Assembly (NCBI RefSeq): GCF_003030345.1
Contig: NZ_CP028158.1
Coordinates: 3,224,001-3,288,000 of the forward strand
Length of the DNA: 64,000 bases
DNA from: Plantactinospora sp. BC1
Lineage (GTDB): Bacteria > Actinomycetota > Actinomycetes > Mycobacteriales > Micromonosporaceae
Direction: 5' to 3'
Position numbers and translations under genes: made by a program. Positions within the stretch are counted from its first letter, which is position 1; the number at the start of each line of letters is the position of its first letter. This document shows positions 48,098 through 56,635 of the stretch, piece by piece. The notes below the pieces were generated by a model. That model searched no databases, was not told where the DNA came from, and worked only from the letters and a program-made list of their open reading frames with translations.

Positions 48098-49267
48098 GTG
48101 ATGGTGATGGTGATGCTCGACGGGCTGACCGCACCGGTGCAACCTCTGCCGAACGATGGACCGGAATCGCTGACGGTCGGGGTCGAGGAGGAGTTCCTGC
48201 TCGTCGACCCGGTGACCGGCGCGGCGGCACCCGCGGTCGAGGCGGTACTGGCCGAGGTGCCGGACGAACTGCGCGGGCAGGTGCAGCGCGAGTTCCAGAC
48301 CAGCCAGATCGAGATCGGCACCCCGCCCGGGCTGGAGTTGACCGCGCTGCGGCACTCGCTCGGGCTGCTGCGTACCGGGCTGGCCGACGCCGCCGAGGCG
48401 GCCGGCGTACGCCTGGTCGCGGTCGGCACCGGCCCGGTCGACGGCCCGATGCCGCCGCTGGTGGAGAACCCCCGGTTCGACCAGATGATCGAACGGTTCG
48501 GACTGCTGGTCCCGTCGCCCGGGGTCAACGGCATGCACGTGCACGTCGGCGTGCCCGAACCGGAGACCGCCGTGCAGGTGCTCAACCACCTCCGCCCGGC
48601 GCTGCCGATCCTGCACGCCGCCACCGCGAACTCGCCGTTCTACCAGGGTCGGGACACCGGCTACGCGAGCTGGCGCTCGGTGCTCTGGGAGCGCTGGCCG
48701 TCGGTGGCGCCGACCCCCTTCCTGGAGTCGCACGAGCACTACGAGAGCCTGGTCGAGGACCTGATCGGCACCGGGATGATGCTCGACGAGGGGATGCTCT
48801 ACTGGTACGCCCGGCTGTCGTCGAAGTATCCGACGGTGGAGGTGCGGATCGGCGACGTCTGCCCCGGCCTGGACGACACGATCCTGGTCGCCGCACTGGT
48901 CCGGGCCCTGGTCGACACCGCCCTGGCCGACATCGCGGCCGGGGTGCCGGCGCCCCGGGTGTCGCACCACATGCTGGTCGGCGCGCACTGGCGGGCGGCG
49001 CACGACGGGCTCGAAGGGCTCGGCGTGGACCCGGTCGACGGCAGCGTACGGCCCGCCTGGCAGCTCATGCGCCGCCTCCTCGACCGGCTCCGGCCGGCCC
49101 TCGAACGCCACGGCGACCTGCCGCTGGTCACCGAGCTGCTGAGCCGGTTGCAGGCGCACGGCACCGGCGCCGCCCGGCAGCGGGCCGCCTACGCGCGGCG
49201 GCACGAGATCTCCGACGTACTGGACGACCTGGTCCGGCGTACCCGGGGCAGCGCCGGACATGGCTGA
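48098..49267 (+). CDS. YbdK-type carboxylate-amine ligase (GCS2 family)
   Basis: A roughly 385-390-residue glutamate-cysteine-ligase-2 family protein. Family features are LTVGVEEEFLLVDPVTG, QTSQIEIGTPPG, VNGMHVHVGVP, AATANSPFYQG and SSKYPTVEVRIGDVCP, which form the ATP/glutamate site. YbdK has weak gamma-glutamylcysteine synthetase activity; actinomycetes use mycothiol, so the true substrate may be different (some relatives make other gamma-glutamyl or egt-type compounds). The start is unclear: GTG and ATG alternate at 48098, 48101, 48104, 48107, 48110 and 48113. Its stop overlaps the flavoprotein start by 8 bp. Confidence 0.87.
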   Translation: MMVMVMLDGLTAPVQPLPNDGPESLTVGVEEEFLLVDPVTGAAAPAVEAVLAEVPDELRGQVQREFQTSQIEIGTPPGLELTALRHSLGLLRTGLADAAEAAGVRLVAVGTGPVDGPMPPLVENPRFDQMIERFGLLVPSPGVNGMHVHVGVPEPETAVQVLNHLRPALPILHAATANSPFYQGRDTGYASWRSVLWERWPSVAPTPFLESHEHYESLVEDLIGTGMMLDEGMLYWYARLSSKYPTVEVRIGDVCPGLDDTILVAALVRALVDTALADIAAGVPAPRVSHHMLVGAHWRAAHDGLEGLGVDPVDGSVRPAWQLMRRLLDRLRPALERHGDLPLVTELLSRLQAHGTGAARQRAAYARRHEISDVLDDLVRRTRGSAGHG

Positions 49268-50630
49268 GAAGCTGGTGGTGGTCGGCGGCGACGCGGCGGG
49301 GATGTCCGCCGCGTCGCAGGCCCGGCGCCGCCGCGACCGGTCCGCGCTGGAGATCGTCGCGTTCGAACGCGGCCACTTCACCTCCTACTCGGCCTGCGGC
49401 ATCCCGTACTGGGTGGGTGGGCTGGTCGACGACGCGGACCAACTGGTCAGCCGGGACCCGGCGACGTTCCGGGAGGAATTCCAGGTCGACGTCCGGCTCC
49501 GGCACGAGGTGGTCGGCATCGACCTGGACCGGCGCGAGGTGGTGGCCCGGGATCTGGAACACGGCGGGCGCGAGGTCCGGGAGGGCTTCGACCAGCTCGT
49601 GTACGCCGCCGGCGCCGTACCCGTCACCCCGCCCTGGGCCCGCACCGACGCGGCCGGGGTGTTCGGGGTGCAGACCCTGGACGACGGCGCGGCGCTGATC
49701 GACTGGCTGGACGGCGATCCGGCACCGCGCCGGGCGGTGGTGGTCGGCGGCGGCTACATCGGCGTCGAGATGGCCGAGGCGATGATCCAGCGCGGTCTCT
49801 CGGTCAGCCTGGTGGAGCGGAGCCCCGAGCCGATGTCGACCGTCGACCCGGACATGGGCGCCCTGGTCCGCAAGGCGCTGGGCGGGCTGGGCGTGGACGT
49901 GCGCAGCGGGGTCACCGTGACCGGGCTGGAGACCAGGCAGGGCCGGGTCGCCGCCGTGGTCACCGAGGACGGCACGCTGCCGGCCGACATCGTGGTGCTG
50001 GGTCTCGGGGTACGCCCGAACGCCGCCCTCGCGGCCGAGGCCGGGTTGCCGATCGGTCCGACCGGCGGAATCCGGGTCGACCTGCGGATGCGGGTGGTGG
50101 ACACCCCCGGGGTCTGGGCGGCCGGTGACTGCGTCGAGTCGGTGCACCGGGTCTCCGGGCAGCCCGTCTACGTGCCGCTCGGCACCCACGCCAACAAGCA
50201 GGGCCGGGTCGCCGGGATCAACATCGGCGGCGGGTACGCCACCTTCGCCGGGGTGGTCGGCACCGCCGTGACCCGGGTCTGCGACCTGGAGGTGGGGCGT
50301 ACCGGGCTGCTCGAGAAGGAGGCGACGGCGGCCGGCTTCGAGTTCGTCGCCGTACGGGTCGAGTCGACGAGCCGGGCCGGCTACTACCCCGGGGCGAAGC
50401 CGATGACGGTGAAGCTGATCGTCGAGCGGCGCAGCGGGCGGCTGCTCGGTGCGCAGATCGTCGGCCGTTCCGAGGCGGCGAAGCGGATCGACGTGCTGGC
50501 GGTGGCGCTCTGGAACCGGATGACCGTGGACGAGATGTCCGGCCTCGATCTCGGCTACGCGCCGCCGTACGCCCCGGTCTGGGATCCGGTACTGGTCGCC
50601 GCCCGCAAGGCGGTCGACGCCATCCGCTGA
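49260..50630 (+). CDS. CoA-disulfide-reductase/NADH-oxidase-like flavoprotein
   Basis: A 456-residue FAD-dependent pyridine nucleotide-disulfide oxidoreductase. The FAD motif VVVGGDAAGMSAAS is at the N-terminus. The single redox-active cysteine lies in YSACGIPYWVGG near residue 44, as in CoA-disulfide reductases and NADH peroxidases/oxidases. The NAD(P)H motif is VVVGGGYIGVEMAEAM, and a second FAD motif GVWAAGDCVE. A C-terminal dimerisation domain follows (AGYYPGAKPMTVKLI). Coupled to a gamma-glutamyl-ligase-like gene (8-bp overlap), it may handle a small thiol or its disulfide; this is inference from context. Confidence 0.9.
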   Translation: MAEKLVVVGGDAAGMSAASQARRRRDRSALEIVAFERGHFTSYSACGIPYWVGGLVDDADQLVSRDPATFREEFQVDVRLRHEVVGIDLDRREVVARDLEHGGREVREGFDQLVYAAGAVPVTPPWARTDAAGVFGVQTLDDGAALIDWLDGDPAPRRAVVVGGGYIGVEMAEAMIQRGLSVSLVERSPEPMSTVDPDMGALVRKALGGLGVDVRSGVTVTGLETRQGRVAAVVTEDGTLPADIVVLGLGVRPNAALAAEAGLPIGPTGGIRVDLRMRVVDTPGVWAAGDCVESVHRVSGQPVYVPLGTHANKQGRVAGINIGGGYATFAGVVGTAVTRVCDLEVGRTGLLEKEATAAGFEFVAVRVESTSRAGYYPGAKPMTVKLIVERRSGRLLGAQIVGRSEAAKRIDVLAVALWNRMTVDEMSGLDLGYAPPYAPVWDPVLVAARKAVDAIR

Positions 50631-50673
50631 GCGGGCGCCAACGGGTACCCGATGGCCGATAGGCTGTGCCGCC

Positions 50674-51273
50674 ATGGAGCGGGAACCGCAGGACGACGCC
50701 GACCGGATCCGGGTCTCCGACCGGGAGCGCGAGCAGGTCGTCGAGTTGCTCGGTACGGCTGCCGCCGAGGGCCGGCTGACCCTGGACGAGTACGCCGACC
50801 GGGCCACCGCCGCGCACGCCGCCAAGACCCGGGGTGAACTGGCCCGGCTCACCGACGACCTGCCGACCGGCTCGCCGGCCGCCGCGGTGCCGGCCCGCCG
50901 GTCGGAGTCCGCTCTCGCCGGGTCGGCTCCGGAACGGCTGGTCGCGATCTTCGGCAACGAGTCCCGCAAGGGGCGCTGGCCGGTGCCGGCCCGGCTGGAG
51001 GCGCGTGCGGTCTTCGGGGACTGTCACATCGAGTTGCAGGACACCACGCTGCCGCATCCGGTGGTCACGATCGAGGCGACCGCGATCTTCGGCTCGGTGA
51101 CGATCTTCGTGCCGGAGGGGGTGGAGGTCCGGCTCACCGGTACGGCGGTCTTCGGCAGCAAGGAGTCCAAGCTGCGCGGGGATGCCCCGCCCGGCGGTCC
51201 GGTGCTGGAGGTGCACTCCAAAGTCATCTTCGGCTCGGTGACCGTACGCCCGCCGAAGCGCCGCTGGTTCTGA
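50674..51273 (+). CDS. DUF1707 and LiaF-like C-terminal domain protein
   Basis: A 199-residue protein with an N-terminal DUF1707 segment (IRVSDREREQVVELLGTAAA, then LDEYADRATAAHAAKTRGEL). The C-terminal 100 residues are a beta-helix-like domain with repeated AVFGDCHIEL, AIFGSVTIFVPEG, AVFGSKES and VIFGSVTV strands, as in LiaF/cell-wall-active antibiotics response proteins. There is no membrane segment in this version. Such proteins are linked to envelope-stress sensing; no adjacent kinase exists here. ATG 50674 is the start, 43 bp after the flavoprotein. It ends 13 bp from the converging permease stop. Confidence 0.87.
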   Translation: MEREPQDDADRIRVSDREREQVVELLGTAAAEGRLTLDEYADRATAAHAAKTRGELARLTDDLPTGSPAAAVPARRSESALAGSAPERLVAIFGNESRKGRWPVPARLEARAVFGDCHIELQDTTLPHPVVTIEATAIFGSVTIFVPEGVEVRLTGTAVFGSKESKLRGDAPPGGPVLEVHSKVIFGSVTVRPPKRRWF

Positions 51274-51286
51274 TCCCGCCGTTCCC

Positions 51287-52558
51287 TCAGGCGGACTGGG
51301 TCAGGTGTAGCGCCGCCCAGAGCGCGACCACCCCGGCGACGAGTCCGGCGGGCGTGCTGAGCACGCCGAGCCGCAGGAAGGTGCCGGTGGCCGGCGGGTC
51401 GTCCCGCAGGTGCAGGATGCGCCGCCAGAGCAGGGTGGCCAGCGAGCCGACGTAGTAGAGGTTCGGTCCGACGTTGACCCCGATCAGCACGGCCAGTACC
51501 AGGCCCGGCGAGTGAGCGACCGTCGGCACCAGGACCAGGGTCGCCGGCAGGTTGTTGACCAGGTTGGCCAGCAGCGCGGCCAGCCCGGCGACCGCGAGCA
51601 GGCCGAGCAGGTCGGCCCGGTGCGGGGCGAGCCGGCCGACCAGGTCGTCGAGGCCGTTGCGGCGTACCGCCAGCACGACGACGCCGAGGGCGAGGACGAA
51701 GACGCAGAACAGCGGCTGCGCCTCGGCCACGATCCGGCCGGCGGTACGCAGCCGTTCGGCGCGGCGGGCCCGGACCACCAGCGGTACGCCCAGCAGCACC
51801 GCACCGCCCCCGGCCACCCAGCCCGGGTGCAGGTGCAGCGGCTCGGCCGCGACGAAACCGGCCAGCGTCGCGCCGAGTACCCCGAGCGCGTACCGGGGTG
51901 GCGGCACCGGTTCGACCGCGCCGGGCCGGGCCGGGGCGGCCAGGTCGGCCCGGAAGAACCGCCGGAACACCAGGTACTCGACGGCGATCACCGCCAGCCA
52001 GGACAGCGCCATCGTGGCGGCGAAGCCGGCGAAGGTCAGCCCGCTGGCGGCGAACGCGAGCAGGTTGGTGAGGTTCGACACCGGCAGCAGCAGTGACGCC
52101 GAGTTGGCCAGGTGGGCGCAGGCGTAGACGTGCGGGCGGGCGCGTACCCCGCTGGCGGTGGCGGTGGCCAGCACGACCGGGGTGAGCAGGACCACCGTGG
52201 CGTCGAGGCTGAGCACCGCGGTCACCGTCGCCGCGATGCCGAAGACCACGGCGAGCAGTCGGGTGGCCGGACGCCGGCCGGAGCCGCCCCGGGCCACCCG
52301 TGCGGCGACCGCGCCGGCGTAGCCGAAGACGCCCCAGGCGTCGGCGAGGTGCGCCAGCACGAGGATCGCGGCCAGGAACCCGACCGTCGGCGCCAGCATC
52401 GCCAGCTCCGCCCGGGCGGCGGGCCACGGCACCAGGCCGACCGCGACCACCAGGAGCGCCGCCGGCAGTGCGACGGCGGCCTCCGGCAGCCGGCGGGGGC
52501 GCAGCACGGCGAATCCGAGTACCGCCGCCAGCAGCATCGCGGCGGTGAGGGTGGGCAT
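51287..52558 (-). CDS. SLC13/ArsB-type anion permease
   Basis: A 423-residue membrane protein with about 11 hydrophobic segments, belonging to the ArsB/NhaD ion-transporter superfamily. Recognisable parts are ILVLAHLADAWGVFGYAGAV, LSLDATVVLLTPVVLA, LANSASLLLPVSNLTNLLAF, and NLVNNLPATLVLVPTV with GVNVGPNLYYVGSLATLLW. These fit the two inverted repeats of the family. Substrates of relatives include arsenite, silicate, dicarboxylates and sulfate; none can be chosen here since no ars or sulfur genes are nearby. It is a single leftward gene divergent from the GntR operon. Confidence 0.87.
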   Translation of the reverse strand: MPTLTAAMLLAAVLGFAVLRPRRLPEAAVALPAALLVVAVGLVPWPAARAELAMLAPTVGFLAAILVLAHLADAWGVFGYAGAVAARVARGGSGRRPATRLLAVVFGIAATVTAVLSLDATVVLLTPVVLATATASGVRARPHVYACAHLANSASLLLPVSNLTNLLAFAASGLTFAGFAATMALSWLAVIAVEYLVFRRFFRADLAAPARPGAVEPVPPPRYALGVLGATLAGFVAAEPLHLHPGWVAGGGAVLLGVPLVVRARRAERLRTAGRIVAEAQPLFCVFVLALGVVVLAVRRNGLDDLVGRLAPHRADLLGLLAVAGLAALLANLVNNLPATLVLVPTVAHSPGLVLAVLIGVNVGPNLYYVGSLATLLWRRILHLRDDPPATGTFLRLGVLSTPAGLVAGVVALWAALHLTQSA

Positions 52559-52649
52559 CAGGTCGGCAGCCTATGGCCACGGCTCGGCGGCGGACCTGGC
52601 CGGAACCGGCGATGTGGCCGGGGCAACCCCGCTGGTCGGCTCTCCGACC

Positions 52650-52678
52650 TTGACAGCGAGCCGGGTTGGTTGGATGGT
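52650..52678 (+). promoter_or_regulatory. Likely promoter of GntR-ABC operon
   Basis: A TTGACA -35 at 52650-52655 is followed 17 bp later by GATGGT at 52673-52678, a weak match to TANNNT. That ends 7 nt before ATG 52686, so the first message codon could be the ATG itself (leaderless). The following GGTTAATTAC is AT-rich and could be part of the operator of the GntR protein. Confidence 0.5.
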
Positions 52679-52685
52679 TAATTAC

Positions 52686-52760
52686 ATGAGTAACGAACCC
52701 ACGAGGCCGAACCCGGCCGGTCCGCCCGGGCCCCGCCGGCCGGCGGGCGGGTCCGGCTGA
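52686..52760 (+). CDS. 24-residue leader ORF coupled to GntR gene
   Basis: ATG 52686 opens 24 codons (MSNEPTRPNPAGPPG...), Pro-rich, ending in a TGA at 52758-52760 that overlaps ATG 52760 of the GntR gene (TGATG). With the promoter just ahead it looks leaderless. It could be a regulatory leader or only a ribosome entry path. Confidence 0.45.
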   Translation: MSNEPTRPNPAGPPGPRRPAGGSG

Positions 52761-53119
52761 TGGAGGACGGGCGACCGATCTTTCTCCAGATCGCCGAGCT
52801 GATCGAAAACTCGATCATCGACGGCACGCTCGCCGAGGAGACCCAGGTCCCCTCCACGAACGAGCTGGCGGCATTCCACCGGATCAACCCGGCGACCGCG
52901 GGCAAGGGCGTCAACCAGTTGGTGGACGACGGGATTCTCTACAAGAAACGAGGTATCGGCATGTTCGTCGCCACCGGCGCCCGCGCGAGACTGCGGGACC
53001 GCCGTCGCGAGGAGTTCGCCCAGCAGTTCCTGCACCCGCTGCTCGCCGAGGCAGGCAAGCTCGGCATCGACGCCGACGAACTCAAGCGCATGATCGACCG
53101 ATGGGAGCAGGACCGATGA
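52760..53119 (+). CDS. GntR-family regulator, YtrA type
   Basis: A 119-residue GntR regulator of the short YtrA class: a winged helix at residues about 8-75 (IFLQIAELIENSIIDGTL, then VPSTNELAAFHRINPATAGKG, in part, and LYKKRGIGMFV) and a short helical dimerisation tail. YtrA-type regulators are encoded with ABC transporters and repress them until a cell-wall-active compound is present. ATG 52760 overlaps the leader ORF stop. Its own stop overlaps the ATPase start (ATGA at 53116). The whole operon is three coupled genes. Confidence 0.92.
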   Translation: MEDGRPIFLQIAELIENSIIDGTLAEETQVPSTNELAAFHRINPATAGKGVNQLVDDGILYKKRGIGMFVATGARARLRDRRREEFAQQFLHPLLAEAGKLGIDADELKRMIDRWEQDR

Positions 53120-54033
53120 CCACGGTGGTCCGCGCCGAACACGTCAGCAAGCGGTTCCGCGACGTCACCGCCCTGGACGACGTCAGCTTCACCCTTCAGC
53201 AGAACCGGATCCACGGCCTGCTCGGCCGGAACGGGGCCGGCAAGACCACCCTGATGCAGATCATGACCGGGCAGCTCCTGGCCAGCTCGGGCGGGCTGAC
53301 CATCGACGGGACGCCGCCGTACGAGAACGAGTCGGTGATGTCCCGGGTCTGCTTCATCAAGGAGAGCCAGACCTACCCGCAGTACTTCAAGGTGCGGCAC
53401 GCGCTGGCGTCGGCCCGGCTGCTCTTCCCCGGCTGGGACGAGGACTTCGCGCAGACGCTGCTGGCGGACTTCCGGCTGCCGCTGGGCCGGCAGGTCCGGA
53501 AACTGTCCCGGGGCATGCACTCGATGCTCGGCATCATCATCGGGCTCGCCTCCCGGGCCCCGCTGACCCTCTTCGACGAGCCGTACCTCGGTCTCGACGC
53601 CGTCGCCCGGCACCTCTTCTACGACCACCTGCTCACCGACTACGCCGAGCACCCCCGGACCGTGGTGCTCTCCACCCACCTCATCGACGAGGTCGGCGAG
53701 CTGCTCGAACACGTCCTCCTGCTCGACCAGGGCCGGGTGCTGCTGGACACCACCGCCGAGGCGCTGCGCGGCCAGGTGGTCACGGTCGCCGGACCGGCCA
53801 CCGCCGTCGACGAGTTGGCCGCCCGGAACGAGGAGCTGCACCGCGAGACCCTCGGCCGGTACGCCCGGGCGACCCTGCGCGGCAGTTTCGGCACCGCCGA
53901 ACGCGCCCAGGCGAAGGCGCTCGGGCTGGACCTGGAGGCGGTCTCGCTACAGGAGATCGTCATCCGGCTCACCACCGCACAGGCCCGGTCCGGCGGCGAC
54001 GCCACCGGTACCCGGAAGGAGACCACCCGATGA
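53116..54033 (+). CDS. ABC transporter ATPase of the GntR operon
   Basis: A 305-residue ATP-binding subunit. Walker A is LLGRNGAGKTT, Walker B LTLFDEPYLGLD, the switch His in LSTHLIDE. The signature motif reads LSRGMHSMLGI, replacing LSGGQ as often seen in YtrB-like or drug-export ATPases. The C-terminal 80 residues form an extra domain (LDTTAEALRGQVVTVAGPAT). ATG 53116 overlaps the regulator stop; ATG 53101 would extend it by five residues. It likely pairs with the permease encoded next for export of, or protection against, an envelope-active compound. Confidence 0.92.
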   Translation: MTTVVRAEHVSKRFRDVTALDDVSFTLQQNRIHGLLGRNGAGKTTLMQIMTGQLLASSGGLTIDGTPPYENESVMSRVCFIKESQTYPQYFKVRHALASARLLFPGWDEDFAQTLLADFRLPLGRQVRKLSRGMHSMLGIIIGLASRAPLTLFDEPYLGLDAVARHLFYDHLLTDYAEHPRTVVLSTHLIDEVGELLEHVLLLDQGRVLLDTTAEALRGQVVTVAGPATAVDELAARNEELHRETLGRYARATLRGSFGTAERAQAKALGLDLEAVSLQEIVIRLTTAQARSGGDATGTRKETTR

Positions 54034-54722
54034 ACCGCGTGCTGACCGTGACCCGGGTCCAACTGGTCGGCTGGCAGAACACCGTGGCCTGGCCCTGGCT
54101 GCTGCTCCTGATGGTCTTCACCGTCAACTACGCCGTCTTCCTGGTGATCGGCGACCGGGACGTGAACCCGACGACCGGCGCGATCGTCTCGATCTACATC
54201 GTCGTCTTCGTCACCAGCATCAACTGGATCACCCAGTTGCTGCCCTTCAGCATGGCGCTGAGCGTGATCCGGCGGACCTTCTACCTGGCCTCCGCGCTCT
54301 TCCTGACGGTCCAGTCCATCCTCTTCGGGGTACTGCTCTTCTGCTGCCAACTGGTCGAGGACGCCACGGACGGCTGGGGCATCCGGCTGCGCTTCTTCGG
54401 GCTGAACTTCATCGACGACCTGAACCCGCTGCTCCAGATCGCGATCTACACGGTGCCGTTCGTCCTGCTCGGCTTCCTCGGCATCTTCGTCGCGGTCTTC
54501 TACAAGCGGTTCGGGCTGACCGGGATGTGGCTGCTGAGCACCGGCACCCTGCTCGTGCTGGCCGGCGTCGCCGTACTGCTCACCTGGCTGGACCTCTGGT
54601 CCGGCATCGGCGGCTGGTTCGCCGACCAGCCGGTGGCGGCCTGGATCGTGGGCTGGCCGGCGCTGCTGGCCGCCCTGCTGGCCGGGGTCGGCTACCTGAC
54701 CATCCGCCGCGTCACGCCCTGA
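54030..54722 (+). CDS. ABC transporter permease of the GntR operon
   Basis: A 230-residue membrane protein with six hydrophobic segments (around residues 20-38, 50-70, 90-112, 130-155, 165-185, 205-225). It starts at ATG 54030 in a 4-bp overlap with the ATPase stop. There is a cytoplasmic start (VTRVQLVGWQNTVAWPW) and no ATPase motif. Function as the membrane half of a YtrB-type or antibiotic-response transporter follows from the operon. The substrate is unknown. The convergent glycosylase gene ends 30 bp further on. Confidence 0.87.
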   Translation: MNRVLTVTRVQLVGWQNTVAWPWLLLLMVFTVNYAVFLVIGDRDVNPTTGAIVSIYIVVFVTSINWITQLLPFSMALSVIRRTFYLASALFLTVQSILFGVLLFCCQLVEDATDGWGIRLRFFGLNFIDDLNPLLQIAIYTVPFVLLGFLGIFVAVFYKRFGLTGMWLLSTGTLLVLAGVAVLLTWLDLWSGIGGWFADQPVAAWIVGWPALLAALLAGVGYLTIRRVTP

Positions 54723-54752
54723 CGGTCGCCGAGTCCGCCGAGCCGGGCCCGC

Positions 54753-55586
54753 TCACCGTCCGGCCCGGGATCGGCGCGGCGCCCGCTGGCAGCGCGGGCA
54801 CCAGTACGAGTTGCGGCCGGCCTGGTCCGCCCGGAGGACCGCCGTACCGCAGAGGTGGCAGGGCAGTCCGGCACGGCGGTAGACGTACACCTCGCCGCCG
54901 TGCCGGTCGACCCGGGGCGGCCGGCCCATCGCCTCGGGCAGATGCCGGGGGTGCACGGTGTCGATCCGCCCCGTCGCGACGGCCGTCGTCATCAGCTCCA
55001 CCAGGTCGGCCCAGATCCTCCCCCACGCCTGCGGGGTGAGGTCCCGGCCCGGAGCGGTGGGCGGCAGGCCCGCTCGGAACAACGCCTCGGTGACGAAGAT
55101 CAGGCCGGTGCCGGCGACGATCGACTGGTCGAGCAGGAGCGCGAAGAGCGGCGTCGGGCTGCGCCGGATCCGGGCGTACGGGGCGTCCGGGTCGGCGTCG
55201 GCGCGCAGCGGGTCGGCACCGAGCCGGTCCCGCAGGGCGTCGACCTCGGGCGGGGAGAGCAGCTCGCAGGCGGTCGGGCCGCGCAGGTCCAGCCAGTGCA
55301 GGTCACTACGCAGCCGCAGCCGGACCTGGCCGACCGGCGCCGGCGGCTCACCGTCGCCGTCGGTGAACCTCCCGTAGAGCCCGAGGTGTACGTGCAGCGT
55401 CTGCCCGCCGCCGTAGTGGTGCAGCAGGTGCTTGCCGTACGCCTCGGTCTGCTCGAGTACGGCTCCGGAGAGCAGCGCGGCTCCCTCGGCGAACCGCCCC
55501 TGCGGGCTGCTGGCCAGCACCTTCTCCCCACCGAACAGCTCCCGGTGCCGGGCGGCCAGCCGGTGGATGGTGTGACCCTCGGGCAT
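54753..55586 (-). CDS. Nei/Fpg-family DNA glycosylase
   Basis: A 277-residue base-excision repair enzyme. The N-terminal MPEGHTIHRLA carries the catalytic Pro2 and Glu3 of the Fpg/Nei family; the reading PEGHT is that of endonuclease VIII (Nei), which removes oxidised pyrimidines. The helix-two-turn-helix part includes LLDQSIVAGTGLIFVTEALF. The end has a zinc finger (CHLCG and CPRC). ATG 55586 is used; the long upstream open frame is a shadow of the VOC gene. It is the last gene of a leftward pair with the VOC gene, 35 bp apart. Confidence 0.93.
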   Translation of the reverse strand: MPEGHTIHRLAARHRELFGGEKVLASSPQGRFAEGAALLSGAVLEQTEAYGKHLLHHYGGGQTLHVHLGLYGRFTDGDGEPPAPVGQVRLRLRSDLHWLDLRGPTACELLSPPEVDALRDRLGADPLRADADPDAPYARIRRSPTPLFALLLDQSIVAGTGLIFVTEALFRAGLPPTAPGRDLTPQAWGRIWADLVELMTTAVATGRIDTVHPRHLPEAMGRPPRVDRHGGEVYVYRRAGLPCHLCGTAVLRADQAGRNSYWCPRCQRAPRRSRAGR

Positions 55587-55621
55587 GGTCGCCAAGCATA
55601 GACTTCCGGGCCCGTCCGGCC

Positions 55622-56032
55622 TCAGCCGCGCGGCGGCGAGATGTTGACCATCCAGGGGGTGCCGAACCGGTCGGCGCAGGCGCCGAACTCGTCGCCCCAC
55701 ATCTGCCGCTCCAGCGGTACCGAGACGATGCCGCCCTCGGAGAGCGCGTTCCAGTAGCCGCGCAGCTCGTCGCTGTCGTCCCCGCTCAGGCTCACCGTGA
55801 TCGCGTTGCCCGGGGCGTGCTCCATCCCGGGCGGCACGTCGGAACCCATCAGGGTGAACCCGCTGTCCGTTTCGAGCATGGCGTGCATGACCTGGTCGGC
55901 CTGGTCGCCCTCGGTGCCGAACTCCCCGAAGGTGCTCAGCACCAGGTTGCCGCCGAAGACGCGCTGGTAGAACTCCATCGCTTCCCGGGCGTTCCCGTCG
56001 AAGCTGAGGTATGGGTTGAGGCGGGTCGGCAC
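55622..56032 (-). CDS. VOC-superfamily (PhnB-like) protein
   Basis: A 136-residue glyoxalase/VOC fold protein of the PhnB-like group. It opens TRLNPYLSFDGNAREAMEFY, has the FGGNLVLSTFGEFG strand, HAMLETDSGFTLMGSD, and ends DRFGTPWMVNI, the usual pattern for this family, whose members are mostly of unknown function. GTG 56032 is chosen because AGGAG lies 6 nt ahead, whereas ATG 56065 and the farther start lack a site. It precedes the Nei gene on the same strand. No metal-ligand triad typical of true glyoxalase I is evident. Confidence 0.87.
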   Translation of the reverse strand: MPTRLNPYLSFDGNAREAMEFYQRVFGGNLVLSTFGEFGTEGDQADQVMHAMLETDSGFTLMGSDVPPGMEHAPGNAITVSLSGDDSDELRGYWNALSEGGIVSVPLERQMWGDEFGACADRFGTPWMVNISPPRG

Positions 56033-56155
56033 CGGATGCTCCTTGGTCGCGGAAGAGGCCGTCATCGGGGACCAACGACGCAACGTCGGCTCGGGTTCGA
56101 GTCACGGGGAACCTCTGGCGCCGGGTCGAGGCGTCGATGTCCCTCGCCAAGGCGG

Positions 56156-56195
56156 CCTGACGTCAGGGCAGCTTGACGTCAAGGTGACTTGACGG
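56156..56195. promoter_or_regulatory. Three 16-bp-phased TGACGTCA-type elements
   Basis: CCTGACGTCAGG (56156-56167) and CTTGACGTCAAG (56172-56183) are perfect 12-bp palindromes. CTTGACGG (56188-56195) is a half copy. Starts are exactly 16 bp apart. The block lies 14-53 bp before ATG 56209 and includes possible -35 sequences (TTGACG), so it is a likely operator. Confidence 0.65.
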
Positions 56196-56208
56196 CAGAG
56201 TGGCGTAC

Positions 56209-56589
56209 ATGAGTACTCCCGAAGAGCTGGAACAGCGCTTCACCCTGCTGACCGCCGCCGCCCGCTACGACCACCTCCGGCTCCGGGACGCGCTCGCCCC
56301 GCCGACCGACGACCCGGACGACGAGACCGAGCCCGATCCGGACGCCCGGCCGCTGAGTCGGGAGGAGGCGTTGGAACTGCTCGCCCTGGGCGAGGTGATC
56401 ATGCGCAAGGCCAGCTACGGCCGGCAGTTGACGGTCCGGACCGCCCGGGCCACCGGCGCCTCCTGGACGCAGATCGGCGCCGCCCTGGCCACCAGCAAGC
56501 AGTCGGCCTGGGAGACGCACAGCCGCTGGCTCGGCGAGCAGGAGACCGCCACCGGCACGCGGCTACACTCCGACGGGGAAGGCTCCTGA
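56209..56589 (+). CDS. Conserved actinobacterial protein with HTH-like segment
   Basis: A 126-residue protein; ATG 56209 (MSTPEELEQ) is chosen although GTG 56200 would also be in frame. The N-terminal half is helical, with an acidic stretch (DDPDDETEPDPD). The C-terminal half has a conserved TVRTARATGASWTQIGAALATSKQSAWETHSRW, here described only in part, whose pattern A-x-G-x-SW-x-QIG-x-AL-x-x-SKQ resembles a helix-turn-helix recognition unit. It may be a small DNA-binding regulator acting on the palindromes just upstream. The family is not named by me. It converges on the ABC exporter genes after 46 bp. Confidence 0.7.
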   Translation: MSTPEELEQRFTLLTAAARYDHLRLRDALAPPTDDPDDETEPDPDARPLSREEALELLALGEVIMRKASYGRQLTVRTARATGASWTQIGAALATSKQSAWETHSRWLGEQETATGTRLHSDGEGS

Positions 56590-56635
56590 CCGGTCACGGC
56601 ACCAGGAGCGTCTTCGGGGCACTCGGCGCAGGGGG

